A DNA stretch of 64,000 bases from Chitinophagales bacterium (GTDB taxonomy: Bacteria > Bacteroidota > Bacteroidia > Chitinophagales > Chitinophagaceae): positions 62,001 through 126,000 of the forward strand of contig JAURJU010000050.1 in NCBI GenBank assembly GCA_030832085.1, read 5' to 3'. The notes beneath the pieces were generated by a model. It had not been told where the DNA came from. It made no database searches and saw only the letters and a list, made by a program, of their open reading frames with translations. A program made the position numbers and the translations under genes. Below are positions 55,241 to 64,000 of the stretch, one piece after another (position 1 is the first letter of the stretch; each line of letters begins with the position of its first letter).

Positions 55241-55939
55241 TCATTTCGTACCAAACAGTTCAAATCCCAGCCCCTTGTTGATTTCATAGGAAGTGTAGGA
55301 AATTTCAATCCGCCCTTGCTTGCTCAACGGCTTCTTGTCCTTTTGTTTTTTTGCTACGCTGGCATCGTATTCAAATGTTATTCCCTTGGGCAGCTTGTAA
55401 TCTTTTGTATTGAAAATCATGACCGCCTTGTCAGGCAACCCCCACTTGGCATATTTGCCGTATTCCATTTCCATTTCATAGGTGCCGTTGTCTTTTGTGG
55501 TTGTGATGGCACGTCTGATCAACATGGCCTTGTCATCGACATAAAGAGTGGTCAGGACAATCTCCGATGACTCCCCATTCGGAATCAATTTCAGCACTGA
55601 AAGGTCTGCTCCCTTCCAGGTGATCCTGCCGGCAGACAAGGAGGTATAATTGCCTTCCGTGATCAGCGAATTCATGTTGATCCTGATGCCTCCCTTGGGA
55701 AGTACTGAAATTCCCCCATCCTTCTTGATCCTGAACAAATCGGGGAATTTGTAAAAAATACGGACAGTGGATATGGGAAGCTTTAGGAATGCCACATCTG
55801 TTTTCAGCAAGCCTTTTGCTTCATAATCCTTGACGGAAACCAACTTGGTCCTGAGCTTGGAGACCACCTCATCAGCAGATTGCGAAAAGGAGCACTCAAC
55901 AGCAGTTGCACAGAGGATCAACAACACCAATTTCTTCAT
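55241..55939 (-). CDS. LolA-like outer-membrane lipoprotein carrier family protein
   Basis: Exported protein of 232 residues with a signal peptide (MKKLVLLILCATAVECSFS) and a beta-rich LolA-like fold: DEVVSKLRTKLVSVKDYEAKG, FYKFPDLFRIKKDGGISVLP and VDDKAMLIRRAITTTKDNGTYE-type sequence. Family members carry lipoproteins across the periplasm, but this branch is diverged and the assignment is by fold similarity only. ATG 55939 is taken because MKKLVLL begins the signal peptide. It lies 41 bases after the TIM-barrel gene on the same strand and converges with pdxA. Confidence 0.7.
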   Translation of the reverse strand: MKKLVLLILCATAVECSFSQSADEVVSKLRTKLVSVKDYEAKGLLKTDVAFLKLPISTVRIFYKFPDLFRIKKDGGISVLPKGGIRINMNSLITEGNYTSLSAGRITWKGADLSVLKLIPNGESSEIVLTTLYVDDKAMLIRRAITTTKDNGTYEMEMEYGKYAKWGLPDKAVMIFNTKDYKLPKGITFEYDASVAKKQKDKKPLSKQGRIEISYTSYEINKGLGFELFGTK

Positions 55940-55980
55940 CACATTAAAACAATGCCTCAGCATAAAAGTTCAAAATTGCA

Positions 55981-56898
55981 TTATAGAAATGCATCCGATT
56001 CCCTGTATGCCTTGATCAGTGCGAGTTCCCCATCTTTTCCAGGTTTTGAATTGCCATGTTCCATTCCCATCACACCCCTGTATCCCTTTTGGTGGATGTG
56101 TTTGAAAATGTTTTTGTAATTCATTTCACCAGTTGTTGGCTCTTTTCTGCCAGGGTTGTCGCCAATCTGGAAATATCCAATTTCATCCCAGGTACGGTTG
56201 ATGTTGGCGATGATATTGCCTTCATTGCGCTGCATATGGTACATGTCAAATAGAATCTTGCATGCAGGGCTGTTCACTGCCTTGCAGATCATATAGGTCT
56301 GGGTGGAATAGCGCAAAAACAAATCCGGGTTGTCGCTCAGGGGCTCAAGCACCATCACCAATCCATTTTTCTCCAGGACCCCGGCTCCGCCACGCAAAGC
56401 TTCAATCACATTAGCAGTTTGTATGTCCATGGGGAGTGTGCGGTCGAAATTACCGGGAACCACCGTCATGTGTTTTGCATTACAACGTTTTGCCACTTCT
56501 ACTGCCGTATTGCAGTCGCGCACGATCAAGTCCTTGAATTCCTGCTTTCCTGTAGCCAGGCTCATCTTCCAGTGCCAACCGTCGGTGGTGATCACAAAGA
56601 CACCCATTTGCATGCCCAATTTGGCAAGGGTATCTCCTATTTTGGCCTGCATTTCCGGAGTCCGGTTCATCATGCCATTGTCTTCGATTGACCTGAATCC
56701 CTGGTCATGGGCCCATTTGATCTGGTCAATGAAATCCTTTCCTGCATGCGCAGCAAACATGCCGTCATGAAAACCATAGTTGAGGTTGAAGGTTTTTTCT
56801 GCTGGCTTATCGTTTTGACCGAAAGAAAAAGCGGCCATACCGGGTATGAGTGCAGCACCTGCCATTGATGATCGTTTGAGAAAGCCCCTGCGTTCCAT
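55981..56898 (-). CDS. Sugar phosphate isomerase/epimerase-like TIM-barrel protein with Tat signal
   Basis: AP-endonuclease-2/xylose-isomerase-like TIM barrel of 305 residues, similar to hydroxypyruvate isomerases. The N-terminus MERRGFLKRSSMAGAALIPG carries a twin-arginine (RRGFLK) signal, so it should be exported folded. Metal-site candidates are VVPGN, VLEPLSDNPDL, ILFDMYHMQ and GYFQIGDNPGR, ending GVMGMEHGNS. The substrate is unknown. It is divergent from the FGE-fold gene and near an oxidoreductase and a sialate esterase, suggesting periplasmic sugar processing. Confidence 0.85.
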   Translation of the reverse strand: MERRGFLKRSSMAGAALIPGMAAFSFGQNDKPAEKTFNLNYGFHDGMFAAHAGKDFIDQIKWAHDQGFRSIEDNGMMNRTPEMQAKIGDTLAKLGMQMGVFVITTDGWHWKMSLATGKQEFKDLIVRDCNTAVEVAKRCNAKHMTVVPGNFDRTLPMDIQTANVIEALRGGAGVLEKNGLVMVLEPLSDNPDLFLRYSTQTYMICKAVNSPACKILFDMYHMQRNEGNIIANINRTWDEIGYFQIGDNPGRKEPTTGEMNYKNIFKHIHQKGYRGVMGMEHGNSKPGKDGELALIKAYRESDAFL

Positions 56899-56972
56899 TG
56901 TTATAGAAATTTAATTGTTTGAAATATGAATACTTAGAACAATTTAGTTAAAATTGCAGCAAATCAAATGCA

Positions 56973-57923
56973 TTGAAAAAAAATATCGCTTCATTGCTCT
57001 TTTTGTCCCTGTTTTTATCTAACCCAACATTCGCACAACCAACAGTGCCAAAGACCGAAGAGGTCAAAATGCCGATGTCCGAGCTCAAGATCAAATTGGT
57101 CTCAATACCTGAAGGCAGCTTTACCATGGGAAACAACGCATCTGCAAAACCCAATGAAAAGCCTGCAAAAAACGTAAAAATTTCGGCGTTCTGGATGGGA
57201 GCTTTTGAAATCACCCATGACCAGTTTGATGTTTTTTTCAAGGATGAAAATACATCGCAGGGTTCGAAAGTTGATGCGGTTACAAGGCCAACGCCACAAT
57301 ACATTGACCTGAGCTGGGACATGGGAAAAGGCGGTGGTTTTCCAGTGAACAGCATGAGTGTGGATGCTGCGATGATGTTTTGCAGATGGATGTACCACAA
57401 TACCGGGGTATTTTACCGGCTGCCAACTGAAGCGGAATGGGAATACGCTTGCCGGGCGGGAAGCAAGACCAACTATTATTACGGCAATGACCCTGCCCTT
57501 TTAGGACAATATGCATGGTACAAGGCCAACAGCAAGGAAAAATACCAGAAGGTCGGAACAAAAAAGCCCAATGCATGGGGCCTGTATGACATGCTTGGCA
57601 ATGTGTCGGAGTGGACCATGGACCAATATGCAGCTGATTACCTGAAGCAGATCAGCGAAGGGCAATTGGACCCTACCAATCCTCCAACAGCACGTTATCC
57701 CAGAAGTGTTCGGGGAGGTTCGTACATGGATATTGCAGCTGACCTGAAAGTCTTTACGCGAAAGTTTTCTGAACCCTTTTGGAACCAACGGGATCCGCAA
57801 ATTCCCAAGAGCAGGTGGTGGCTGACAGATGGAATGTTTGCCGGATTCAGAATAGTTCGTCCAGTAAAGCAACCAACTGCGGAAGAAGCCGAAAAATTTT
57901 ATAAATTGTATCTCGGTAATTAA
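56973..57923 (+). CDS. FGE-sulfatase fold (SUMF1-like) protein lacking the catalytic cysteines
   Basis: Exported 316-residue protein with a signal peptide (KKNIASLLFLSLFLSNPTFA) and a formylglycine-generating-enzyme fold: IPEGSFTMGNNAS near residue 45, YRLPTEAEWEYACRAGS near residue 153, WGLYDMLGNVSEWTMDQY near residue 205, and RGGSYMD (Arg247 on). True copper FGEs have two cysteines shortly after RGGS; this segment (247-270) has none, so sulfatase activation is unlikely and no sulfatase gene is nearby. The start is TTG 56973; an in-frame stop lies eight codons upstream with no ATG between. Confidence 0.87.
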   Translation: MKKNIASLLFLSLFLSNPTFAQPTVPKTEEVKMPMSELKIKLVSIPEGSFTMGNNASAKPNEKPAKNVKISAFWMGAFEITHDQFDVFFKDENTSQGSKVDAVTRPTPQYIDLSWDMGKGGGFPVNSMSVDAAMMFCRWMYHNTGVFYRLPTEAEWEYACRAGSKTNYYYGNDPALLGQYAWYKANSKEKYQKVGTKKPNAWGLYDMLGNVSEWTMDQYAADYLKQISEGQLDPTNPPTARYPRSVRGGSYMDIAADLKVFTRKFSEPFWNQRDPQIPKSRWWLTDGMFAGFRIVRPVKQPTAEEAEKFYKLYLGN

Positions 57924-57941
57924 AACCTTAAAACAACAACG

Positions 57942-59282
57942 ATGCAAAACAACATGCCTTTCTCCGGCAAGAGTCGACGTGACTTTGTCAAACAAACGGG
58001 CATCATTTCGGGTGGAGTGCTTGCTGCACCCTTGATGACCAACGCAAACTTTTATTCTGGGTCCAACGATGCGATCAAGGTTGCCTTGATTGGTTGCGGA
58101 GGACGTGGCACTGGCGCTGCAGTACAGGCCCTTCTCAGCAAACAGAATGTGAAACTCGTGGCCATGGCAGATGCATTCCGCGACAGGCTGGATGATGCAT
58201 ATAAAAGCATTACTGGGGATCTCACGGAAACAGGCATTGCCAGTGATATTAAAAAACTGATCGATGTCCCTGAAGAAAGGAAGTTCGTCGGATTTGATGG
58301 CTACAAGCGTGCAATCGCATTGGCAGATGTCGTCATCCTCACAACCCCTCCGGGTTTCAGGCCCATCCATTTTGAAGAGGCTGTAAAACAAGGCAAGCAC
58401 ATCTTCATGGAAAAGCCTGTTGCAACTGATCCTGAGGGCATAAAAAGGGTATTGGTGGCTGCAGAGGAAGCAAAGACAAAAAAATTGAATGTTGTAGTTG
58501 GACTTCAGCGTCACTACCAGAATTCTTACCGTGAATTGTTCAAAAGAAAGGACATGATTGGTGACATCACATCAGCACAGGCATGGTGGAACAATGATGG
58601 TGTTTGGGTCAGGCCAAGAACTGCTGGTCAAACTGAAATGGAATACCAAATGCGCAACTGGTACTATTTCAATTGGCTCTGCGGAGACCATATCACAGAA
58701 CAACACATCCACAACCTTGATGTGATCAATTGGTTCAAGGGAAGTTATCCTGTGAAGGCGCAAGGCTTGGGCGGAAGGGAAGTAAGAAAAGGAAAGGACC
58801 ATGGTGAAATCTTTGACCACCACTTTGTAGAGTTCACCTATGCTGACGGATCAATACTCAACAGCCAATGCCGCCACATTCCCAAAACATCAGCAAAGGT
58901 GGATGAGCTTTTGGTCGGAACCAAAGGTAAAATCTACTGTGGTGCTGCCAACATCAGGGATCACCAGGGCAATATCATGTACCAGTTTGACAAGAAGACC
59001 GAGAACAATGGATATCAAAATGAACACGTTGAGCTTTTTGCTGCCATCGCGAAAGGTGAATACAAGTTTGCAGATGCCGAGAACGGTGCAAAAAGTACCA
59101 TGACCTCCATACTCGGAAGAATGGCCACCTACAGTGGTCAGGTTGTTGAATGGGACAAGGCCCTCAACTGCGGCATGAACCTTCAACCTGCTGCATACAC
59201 ATGGGATACATTACCAAAATCACTTCCTGATGCTGACGGCAAATACAAGATTGCCGTTCCAGGCGTGACCAGGTTTTACTGA
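57942..59282 (+). CDS. Gfo/Idh/MocA family oxidoreductase with Tat signal
   Basis: NAD(P)-dependent oxidoreductase of 446 residues. A twin-arginine signal (KSRRDFVKQTGIISGGVLA) precedes the Rossmann motif VALIGCGGRGTGAAVQAL near residue 47 and the MocA signature EKPVATDPEGI near residue 157, with GDHITEQHIHNLDVINWFKG near residue 248. Export in folded form with bound cofactor is inferred. Substrate unknown; some Tat-exported family members are NAD-dependent glycosidases (GH109), which I cannot confirm here. It lies 18 bases after the FGE-fold gene and overlaps the convergent esterase gene by 7 bases. Confidence 0.88.
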   Translation: MQNNMPFSGKSRRDFVKQTGIISGGVLAAPLMTNANFYSGSNDAIKVALIGCGGRGTGAAVQALLSKQNVKLVAMADAFRDRLDDAYKSITGDLTETGIASDIKKLIDVPEERKFVGFDGYKRAIALADVVILTTPPGFRPIHFEEAVKQGKHIFMEKPVATDPEGIKRVLVAAEEAKTKKLNVVVGLQRHYQNSYRELFKRKDMIGDITSAQAWWNNDGVWVRPRTAGQTEMEYQMRNWYYFNWLCGDHITEQHIHNLDVINWFKGSYPVKAQGLGGREVRKGKDHGEIFDHHFVEFTYADGSILNSQCRHIPKTSAKVDELLVGTKGKIYCGAANIRDHQGNIMYQFDKKTENNGYQNEHVELFAAIAKGEYKFADAENGAKSTMTSILGRMATYSGQVVEWDKALNCGMNLQPAAYTWDTLPKSLPDADGKYKIAVPGVTRFY

Positions 59283-60658
59283 TCGGTCCTGAACAAGTTA
59301 ACGGGCAAACCCTCTGCACTGAAAAGATTGGGAATAGCAGTATTGCTGAATCCGAACCTGACGGCAGAGGGTTCTTTTATATCCTTGCTCGATACGAGAA
59401 TGGTTTTACCCTCGATTTTGGCAACTGCAGGAACAAATTTCTTGTCAGCACCGGCAATGTAAAATTCAGTTGGTGCACCGCCACTTGTCTTGAGTGTGGT
59501 GGGCAGATGATCAAAAGAAATCCTGATAGCGCCTTTTTCAACCTGATGTGATGCATAAACGGGGCTTTTATAAACGAACCCCTGCATGCCATAGGTCTCG
59601 GCAAGGGCATACTTTGCCAAGCGGCCGGCAACTTCTTTTTTAAGGGTAGGATGGATGTTTTTGACATCATCCACCAAATCACTGATGACGACCATGCCTG
59701 TCTTGGGGTGAGATGCTGCGCGAGTCTGTGCTTCCCGAAGCAATGCTCCATTGATATGGTCATCCCCATAGGCATATGGCGCAATCTGAACATAGTAGAA
59801 AGGGAAATCAATGTTCCAGGCTTTTCGCCAACTGTCAATCATGGAAGTAAACAGTTTTCTGTATGCATGGTGTGTACCAACATTGCTTTCCCCCTGGTAC
59901 CAGATGGCCCCGGCAATGCTGTAGTTGACAATGGGATAGATCATCGCATTGTAAGCCTCACCCTTTACATGTGGCCACCAAGCCGTGGGCTTCAGCTTGT
60001 CCGCAGCTTCCCTAAGGGCCATGTCGTTGTCGACCACCTCAGAAGGCGTCCACACTTCCGCAGGCGTGCCGCCCCAATTGCTGTTGATCAGGCCAACAGG
60101 TGAACCAGTTGCTGCATTGATATCTTTCCCAAAGAAATATCCAATGGTACTGAAATGAAGCATGTCCTGGGGATTGCAGACCACCCACCTTGCATGCACA
60201 TCATCCTGTGGTGTTGCAGAAGTGGACTTCGGAACATAAAAAAAACGGATTTTGTTTTGAACGGCGTTCGGCGACTCTTCCTTCGCCTGCTTTAAACCCT
60301 GATCAGCAGACCATTCCATGTTGCTTTGCCCCCCACAGATCCAAACCTCACCAATCAAAACATCATCCAACATGATTTCATTGTTACCCTTGATTTTAAT
60401 GGTATATGGACCACCTGCCGCAGGTGTTTGGATGGTTGCTGTCCAACGGGCACCGCGTCCTGCAACAACCGTATAGGTTGTGGTATCCCAGCTTGGCTGT
60501 ATGACGATTTTTTCTGCGGGCGCTGACCAACCCCAAAGCTTTACAGTAGATTTCTGTTGCAATACCATATGAGGCCCAATGATGGCGGGTAGGCGCACAG
60601 CTGAAAAAGTTGCGGTGGTTGAAAGCACAAGGGCAATGGACATCAGCATTCTTTTCAT
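59276..60658 (-). CDS. Sialate O-acetylesterase-type SGNH hydrolase
   Basis: Exported carbohydrate esterase of 460 residues. A signal peptide (MKRMLMSIALVLSTTATFSA) is followed by the catalytic serine motif GGQSNMEWSADQ near residue 108, INSNWGGTPAEVW near residue 180 and the second block YQGESNVGTHHAY near residue 247, all typical of the SASA/DUF303 family that removes acetyl groups from sialic acids or other acetylated sugars. ATG 60658 is used since it begins the signal peptide. The substrate could be acetylated xylan or rhamnogalacturonan as well as sialate. It is convergent with the oxidoreductase gene. Confidence 0.88.
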   Translation of the reverse strand: MKRMLMSIALVLSTTATFSAVRLPAIIGPHMVLQQKSTVKLWGWSAPAEKIVIQPSWDTTTYTVVAGRGARWTATIQTPAAGGPYTIKIKGNNEIMLDDVLIGEVWICGGQSNMEWSADQGLKQAKEESPNAVQNKIRFFYVPKSTSATPQDDVHARWVVCNPQDMLHFSTIGYFFGKDINAATGSPVGLINSNWGGTPAEVWTPSEVVDNDMALREAADKLKPTAWWPHVKGEAYNAMIYPIVNYSIAGAIWYQGESNVGTHHAYRKLFTSMIDSWRKAWNIDFPFYYVQIAPYAYGDDHINGALLREAQTRAASHPKTGMVVISDLVDDVKNIHPTLKKEVAGRLAKYALAETYGMQGFVYKSPVYASHQVEKGAIRISFDHLPTTLKTSGGAPTEFYIAGADKKFVPAVAKIEGKTILVSSKDIKEPSAVRFGFSNTAIPNLFSAEGLPVNLFRTDQ

Positions 60659-60781
60659 GGGAAATGATTTACCCATGAAAATAAGGAATTTATCTCAGCC
60701 TTCCCTTTTGGGACGACCTGTGCAGTGATGGCAGGCGCGTTGAAAAAGGCGTATTGCAATAAAGGTAACTGCTTTAAAATA

Positions 60782-61663
60782 CTAGGACATGATGTCCTTG
60801 CGCTTAAAGACGATGACAGAAGCAAGCAGGAAACCAATCACATGCAGGACCAATATCCCCGCCGAAAAAAGCACCGCTGGGAGGTTTTCAATGGATCCCA
60901 CAATTTGTTCGTTGCTCTCATTAACTGTTACATCAAAAAAACCCTTCCATCCCAGCATATGACTGGTGAAAAGATAAGGTTTGACAGCATTGAAGATGGG
61001 AAGATCGAGGGTGTTGAGGATGGTGAATACAATGATGATGCTCATGGTAGCCATGATGGGACCGATGGAATTTTCGGCAAACAGGCTCAGGAAAAAACTC
61101 AATGAGGATACAGTCAACATGGCCAATGCAGCAAATCCAAAAGCTGCCACATAACGCCACATCACATCTGAGGCAAGGATTTGGGTAACCATATCACTCT
61201 TGAGAATCAACATGTCATCCGCACCAAATATCATGATGGAGATGGCCAGTGCCCATACAGCCATCCAAAGCAACAGAACGATCGTGTATATTGCAGATGC
61301 AATGAATTTGCCTATGATCAGGTTTGCGCGGCTCACCGGCTTTGTCAACAACAGGCGAAGGGTGCCCTGGTTGGCTTCACCGGAAATCATGTCGCCAGCA
61401 ACCAAGGCAATCAACAGCGGCACATGCACCAACAAGGTTTGAAGGATGATAAACGCCATCAAGTAACCATTCATGATGTTCCCATTGACGTCAAATGAAT
61501 CAGAAAGGGATTGCATTCCAAACTTCATGTAACTTTCTCCATCTGCGTAAAAGCCCAGCTGGATCAGACCTACGATTGCAGCTATCGCACCAAATGCAAT
61601 GTAGGTCCTCGGCTTACGGAAGATTTTATACAATTCAATGTGTACAATATTGCTAAACTTCAT
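60782..61663 (-). CDS. ABC-2 type transporter permease
   Basis: Six-helix ABC-2 permease of 293 residues. The N-terminus VHIELYKIFRKPRTYIAFGAI leads into helix 1, then LVHVPLLIALVAGDMISGEANQGTLRLLLTKPVSR (cited as GDMISGEANQGTLRLLL), where the EAxxGTLRxLL-type sequence is a hallmark of this permease class; four more hydrophobic segments follow. It forms an exporter with the overlapping ATPase gene upstream (11-base overlap). The substrate is unknown; the pair could move lipid, peptide or small-molecule cargo. Confidence 0.88.
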   Translation of the reverse strand: MKFSNIVHIELYKIFRKPRTYIAFGAIAAIVGLIQLGFYADGESYMKFGMQSLSDSFDVNGNIMNGYLMAFIILQTLLVHVPLLIALVAGDMISGEANQGTLRLLLTKPVSRANLIIGKFIASAIYTIVLLLWMAVWALAISIMIFGADDMLILKSDMVTQILASDVMWRYVAAFGFAALAMLTVSSLSFFLSLFAENSIGPIMATMSIIIVFTILNTLDLPIFNAVKPYLFTSHMLGWKGFFDVTVNESNEQIVGSIENLPAVLFSAGILVLHVIGFLLASVIVFKRKDIMS

Positions 61664-62570
61664 TGCCGGATGTTAGGGATAGAAAATAAGCCTCAAGTGA
61701 ATTCATGGAGCGCAGGCTGAAAATGCCAATGTTATGCTCTACAAGGTACCTGGACAAGATGGGAACAGCATCGGCAGACGTATCTACAAGAATTTTTTGG
61801 TCGGGAGCATTCCTCAAACCTTTGGACCATGCTGAGTTGGCAATCAATTGTTTGGCCAGCATGTTGTTGTCTGTAATGATTTCTAATTGCACCTTGTCAG
61901 GATTCAACAATGCGTTTACCTTTCCTTCCACCAATTTTTTTCCCTTGTTGATGATGACCATGCTATCGGCTACTTGTTCCATTTCCGATAGAAGATGGGA
62001 TGAGACCAACAAGGTTTTTCCCTGCTCCTTGCTGAGCATAAGGATAAGGTTTCTTACGTCCGCAATACCCTGTGGATCAAGTCCATTGGTGGGTTCATCA
62101 AGAATGATCAACGATGGATTGTGCACCAGCGCAACAGCGATGCCCAGGCGTTGCTTCATGCCCTGTGAATATACCCTTACAGGGTCTTTTGCACGCTTGT
62201 CCAACCCAACCAACTCCAAACATTTCATCAATTCTGCCCTGGCGATTTTCTTGTTGCTGAGTTTGGCAAAAACATTAAGGTTTTCGTATCCTGTCATATA
62301 ACGGTAGAGATCGGGCTTTTCAACAACAGCTCCAACCTGATGCAAAATTTTTTCGCGTTCCTTTTCGATGGACATGCCGAAAATATTGATGCTTCCCCCG
62401 GTAGGACGAATAAGGGAAAGGATCATTCGGATTGTTGTAGATTTTCCAGCCCCATTTTGACCCAAAAACCCATAAACCTCACCTTCCTTCACAGAAAATG
62501 AAAGGTCATCAACAGCGGTGAAACTGCCGAATGATTTTGTAAGGTGGGTAACTTCGAGGAGCATGCTCAT
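61653..62570 (-). CDS. ABC transporter ATP-binding protein (CcmA/NatA type)
   Basis: ATPase of an ABC exporter, 305 residues. It has Walker A GQNGAGKSTTIRMIL near residue 38, the signature VYSQGMKQRLGIAVAL near residue 135, Walker B SLIILDEPTNGLDPQG near residue 153, and the H-loop SSHLLSEMEQVADS near residue 191. The C-terminal 80 residues form an extension typical of drug- or bacitracin-type exporters. Its stop codon lies inside the permease gene (11-base overlap), so the two are translated together. ATG 62570 is one of two near starts (MSM). Confidence 0.93.
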   Translation of the reverse strand: MSMLLEVTHLTKSFGSFTAVDDLSFSVKEGEVYGFLGQNGAGKSTTIRMILSLIRPTGGSINIFGMSIEKEREKILHQVGAVVEKPDLYRYMTGYENLNVFAKLSNKKIARAELMKCLELVGLDKRAKDPVRVYSQGMKQRLGIAVALVHNPSLIILDEPTNGLDPQGIADVRNLILMLSKEQGKTLLVSSHLLSEMEQVADSMVIINKGKKLVEGKVNALLNPDKVQLEIITDNNMLAKQLIANSAWSKGLRNAPDQKILVDTSADAVPILSRYLVEHNIGIFSLRSMNSLEAYFLSLTSGNEV

Positions 62571-62653
62571 TGAGGATTGACGCAGGGGGTTGAAAAGATT
62601 TTAATCACAACAAAGTGACAACAAAAATGCAATACCAATGGTTGGCAGAGTGG

Positions 62654-62691
62654 GCAAATAAAAAAGGTCCGAAAGATGTCTTCCGGACCTT
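62654..62691 (-). terminator. Rho-independent terminator after atpA
   Basis: On the minus strand AAGGTCCG (62691-62684) pairs with CGGACCTT (62671-62664) across a 12-base loop and is followed by a T-rich run (complement of 62654-62663). It lies 20 bases after the atpA stop and insulates the ABC transporter genes. Confidence 0.85.
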
Positions 62692-62711
62692 GGTATGGTG
62701 AAGTTTACAAA

Positions 62712-64000
62712 TTATTTGTACTGTGCCATCAGGCCTTGTGCAAGTTCAACCATTTGCTTGATTCCGTCTTCAGGAAGGTTGCCCTTTTTAAATTCGGCTA
62801 AAACATGGGGGAGCTTGTTTTCCATTTCAAGCAGAAAATGTTCTTCGAAATCCTTTACTGACCTGACAGCGACGTCCTTTAACAAGCCTTGGGTACCAAG
62901 ATAAATGATGGCTACCTGCTTCTCAACAGCAGAAGGCTGGTATTGACCTTGCTTGAGGATTTCAACATTACGGGCTCCCTTGTCGATCACCGACTTGGTC
63001 GCAGCATCAAGATCTCCACCAAATTTGGAGAATGCCTCAAGCTCGCGGTAGAGGGCCTGGTCAAGTTTTAAGGTACCTGAAACTTTTTTCATGGACTTGA
63101 TCTGTGCGTTACCACCTACACGGCTTACCGAGATACCAACATTGATGGCAGGACGAATACCTGCATTGAAGAGGTTCGACTCAAGGAATATCTGACCATC
63201 GGTAATCGAGATCACGTTGGTAGGAATATAAGCAGAAACGTCACCCGCCTGTGTTTCAATGATTGGCAATGCGGTCAGCGACCCACCACCTTTTACAAGA
63301 TGTTTGATGGAGTCAGGCAGGTCATTCATTTTGGCTGCAACCTCATCCTTGGCGATGACCTTTGCCGCACGCTCGAGCAAGCGGCTGTGAAGATAGAATA
63401 CATCACCTGGGTATGCTTCACGGCCTGGTGGGCGGCGAAGGAGCAGTGACACTTCACGGTAGGCTACTGCCTGTTTTGAAAGATCATCATATACAATCAA
63501 CGCTGCATTACCCGTGTCACGGAGGAACTCTCCAATTGCGGCACCGGAAAAAGGCGCATAGAACTGGAGTGGTGCAGGATCAGCGGCTGGAGCAGCTACT
63601 ATAATGGTATAATCCATTGCACCGTTGTCCTCCAGTGTTTTCATCACACCTGCAATGGTTGATGCCTTTTGACCAATCGCAACATATATGCAATAAACAG
63701 GCTTTCCGGCCTTGAAGAATTCCTTTTGGTTGATGATTGTATCTATCGCGATGGCAGTTTTCCCTGTTTGACGGTCTCCAATGATCAACTCACGTTGACC
63801 ACGGCCGATTGGAATCATGGCATCGATGGCTTTCAAACCTGTTTGCAAAGGTTCTTTCACAGGCTCACGAAAAATAACACCTGGCGCCTTGCGTTCCAAT
63901 GGCATTTCATAGAGTTCACCAGCGATCGGACCTTTTCCGTCGATGGGTTCTCCGAGGGTATTGATCACGCGGCCAACGAGCCCCATACCTGCCTTGATGG
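62712..64000 (-). CDS. atpA: F-type ATP synthase alpha subunit (partial, N-terminus outside window)
   Basis: Regulatory/structural nucleotide-binding subunit of F1. About 429 C-terminal residues are visible, running off the right edge at [11 protein letters not shown]. Present are the P-loop [16 protein letters not shown], the [10 protein letters not shown]-type region, [22 protein letters not shown] (cited in part) and the C-terminal [22 protein letters not shown]. The N-terminal beta-barrel is missing. It is 41 kb from atpD, so alpha and beta are in different operons. A terminator follows the stop codon. Confidence 0.97.
   Translation of the reverse strand, partial: IKAGMGLVGRVINTLGEPIDGKGPIAGELYEMPLERKAPGVIFREPVKEPLQTGLKAIDAMIPIGRGQRELIIGDRQTGKTAIAIDTIINQKEFFKAGKPVYCIYVAIGQKASTIAGVMKTLEDNGAMDYTIIVAAPAADPAPLQFYAPFSGAAIGEFLRDTGNAALIVYDDLSKQAVAYREVSLLLRRPPGREAYPGDVFYLHSRLLERAAKVIAKDEVAAKMNDLPDSIKHLVKGGGSLTALPIIETQAGDVSAYIPTNVISITDGQIFLESNLFNAGIRPAINVGISVSRVGGNAQIKSMKKVSGTLKLDQALYRELEAFSKFGGDLDAATKSVIDKGARNVEILKQGQYQPSAVEKQVAIIYLGTQGLLKDVAVRSVKDFEEHFLLEMENKLPHVLAEFKKGNLPEDGIKQMVELAQGLMAQYK

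Overview
The window comes from a Bacteroidota chromosome, most likely a Chitinophagales/Chitinophagaceae-type bacterium. The evidence is the Bacteroidota-style dcw cluster (FtsL-like protein, PASTA-bearing FtsI, long MraY, no murF or ddl), an RprY-type response regulator, an FtsX-DUF3098-UppP cassette, atpDC separated from atpA, and TAnnTTTG -7 promoter boxes, often only a few bases from the start codon. Genes are densely packed: no gene-free stretch exceeds 200 bases. I saw no tRNA, rRNA, insertion sequence, prophage or CRISPR array.

Layout. 1-14905 (minus): complete division and cell-wall cluster mraZ-rsmH-ftsL-like-ftsI-murE-mraY-murD-ftsW-murG-murC-ftsQ-ftsA-ftsZ, with ftsZ cut by the window edge. 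The 196-base gap 14906-15101 before queA holds two stacked signals: a MraZ-type operator (GTG every 10 bp) and a group of five DnaA-box-like 9-mers, a candidate replication origin or DnaA-controlled region. 15102-21273: queA, an orphan sensor kinase, a YqgE-family gene, an MFS transporter and atpDC. 21382-25205: glycerol uptake and use (aquaglyceroporin, glpD, glpK), with a heptamer tandem repeat just upstream of glpK. 25364-32733 (plus): dnaX, the pyruvate dehydrogenase E2 gene, a CoA-binding protein, gltX, a stand-alone cobalamin-binding subunit and fumC. 32740-35427 (minus): sugar nucleotidyltransferase, alanine dehydrogenase, tsaE. 35464-40412 (plus): a heavy-metal P-type ATPase, recQ and rprY. 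40477-44354 (minus): ruvB, leuS. 44487-48592 (plus): ftsX, DUF3098, uppP, a UMF1-type MFS transporter and an MBL-fold hydrolase. 48593-54077: DUF3108 protein, flippase-like membrane protein, ruvC (plus), a small membrane protein, HIT, greA, 2-hydroxyacid dehydrogenase, rsmA. 54147-60658: pdxA, a LolA-like protein, then an exported sugar-enzyme group (TIM-barrel isomerase, FGE-fold protein, Gfo/Idh/MocA oxidoreductase, sialate O-acetylesterase). 60782-64000: an ABC exporter pair and the start of atpA.

The main theme is envelope biogenesis: lipid II synthesis and flipping, divisome assembly and undecaprenyl phosphate recycling. The rest is replication and repair (dnaX, recQ, ruvB, ruvC), central metabolism and translation. 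No obvious new defence or mobile system is present. The most novel-looking items are regulatory: the DnaA-box group, the MraZ operator, apparently leaderless promoters, and recurrent UUG starts, including two TTGA stop-start overlaps. Two protein variants also stand out: an FGE-fold protein without the catalytic cysteines, and a P-type ATPase with a changed metal-site motif. All identifications rest on reading motifs and recalling protein families; no database search was run.
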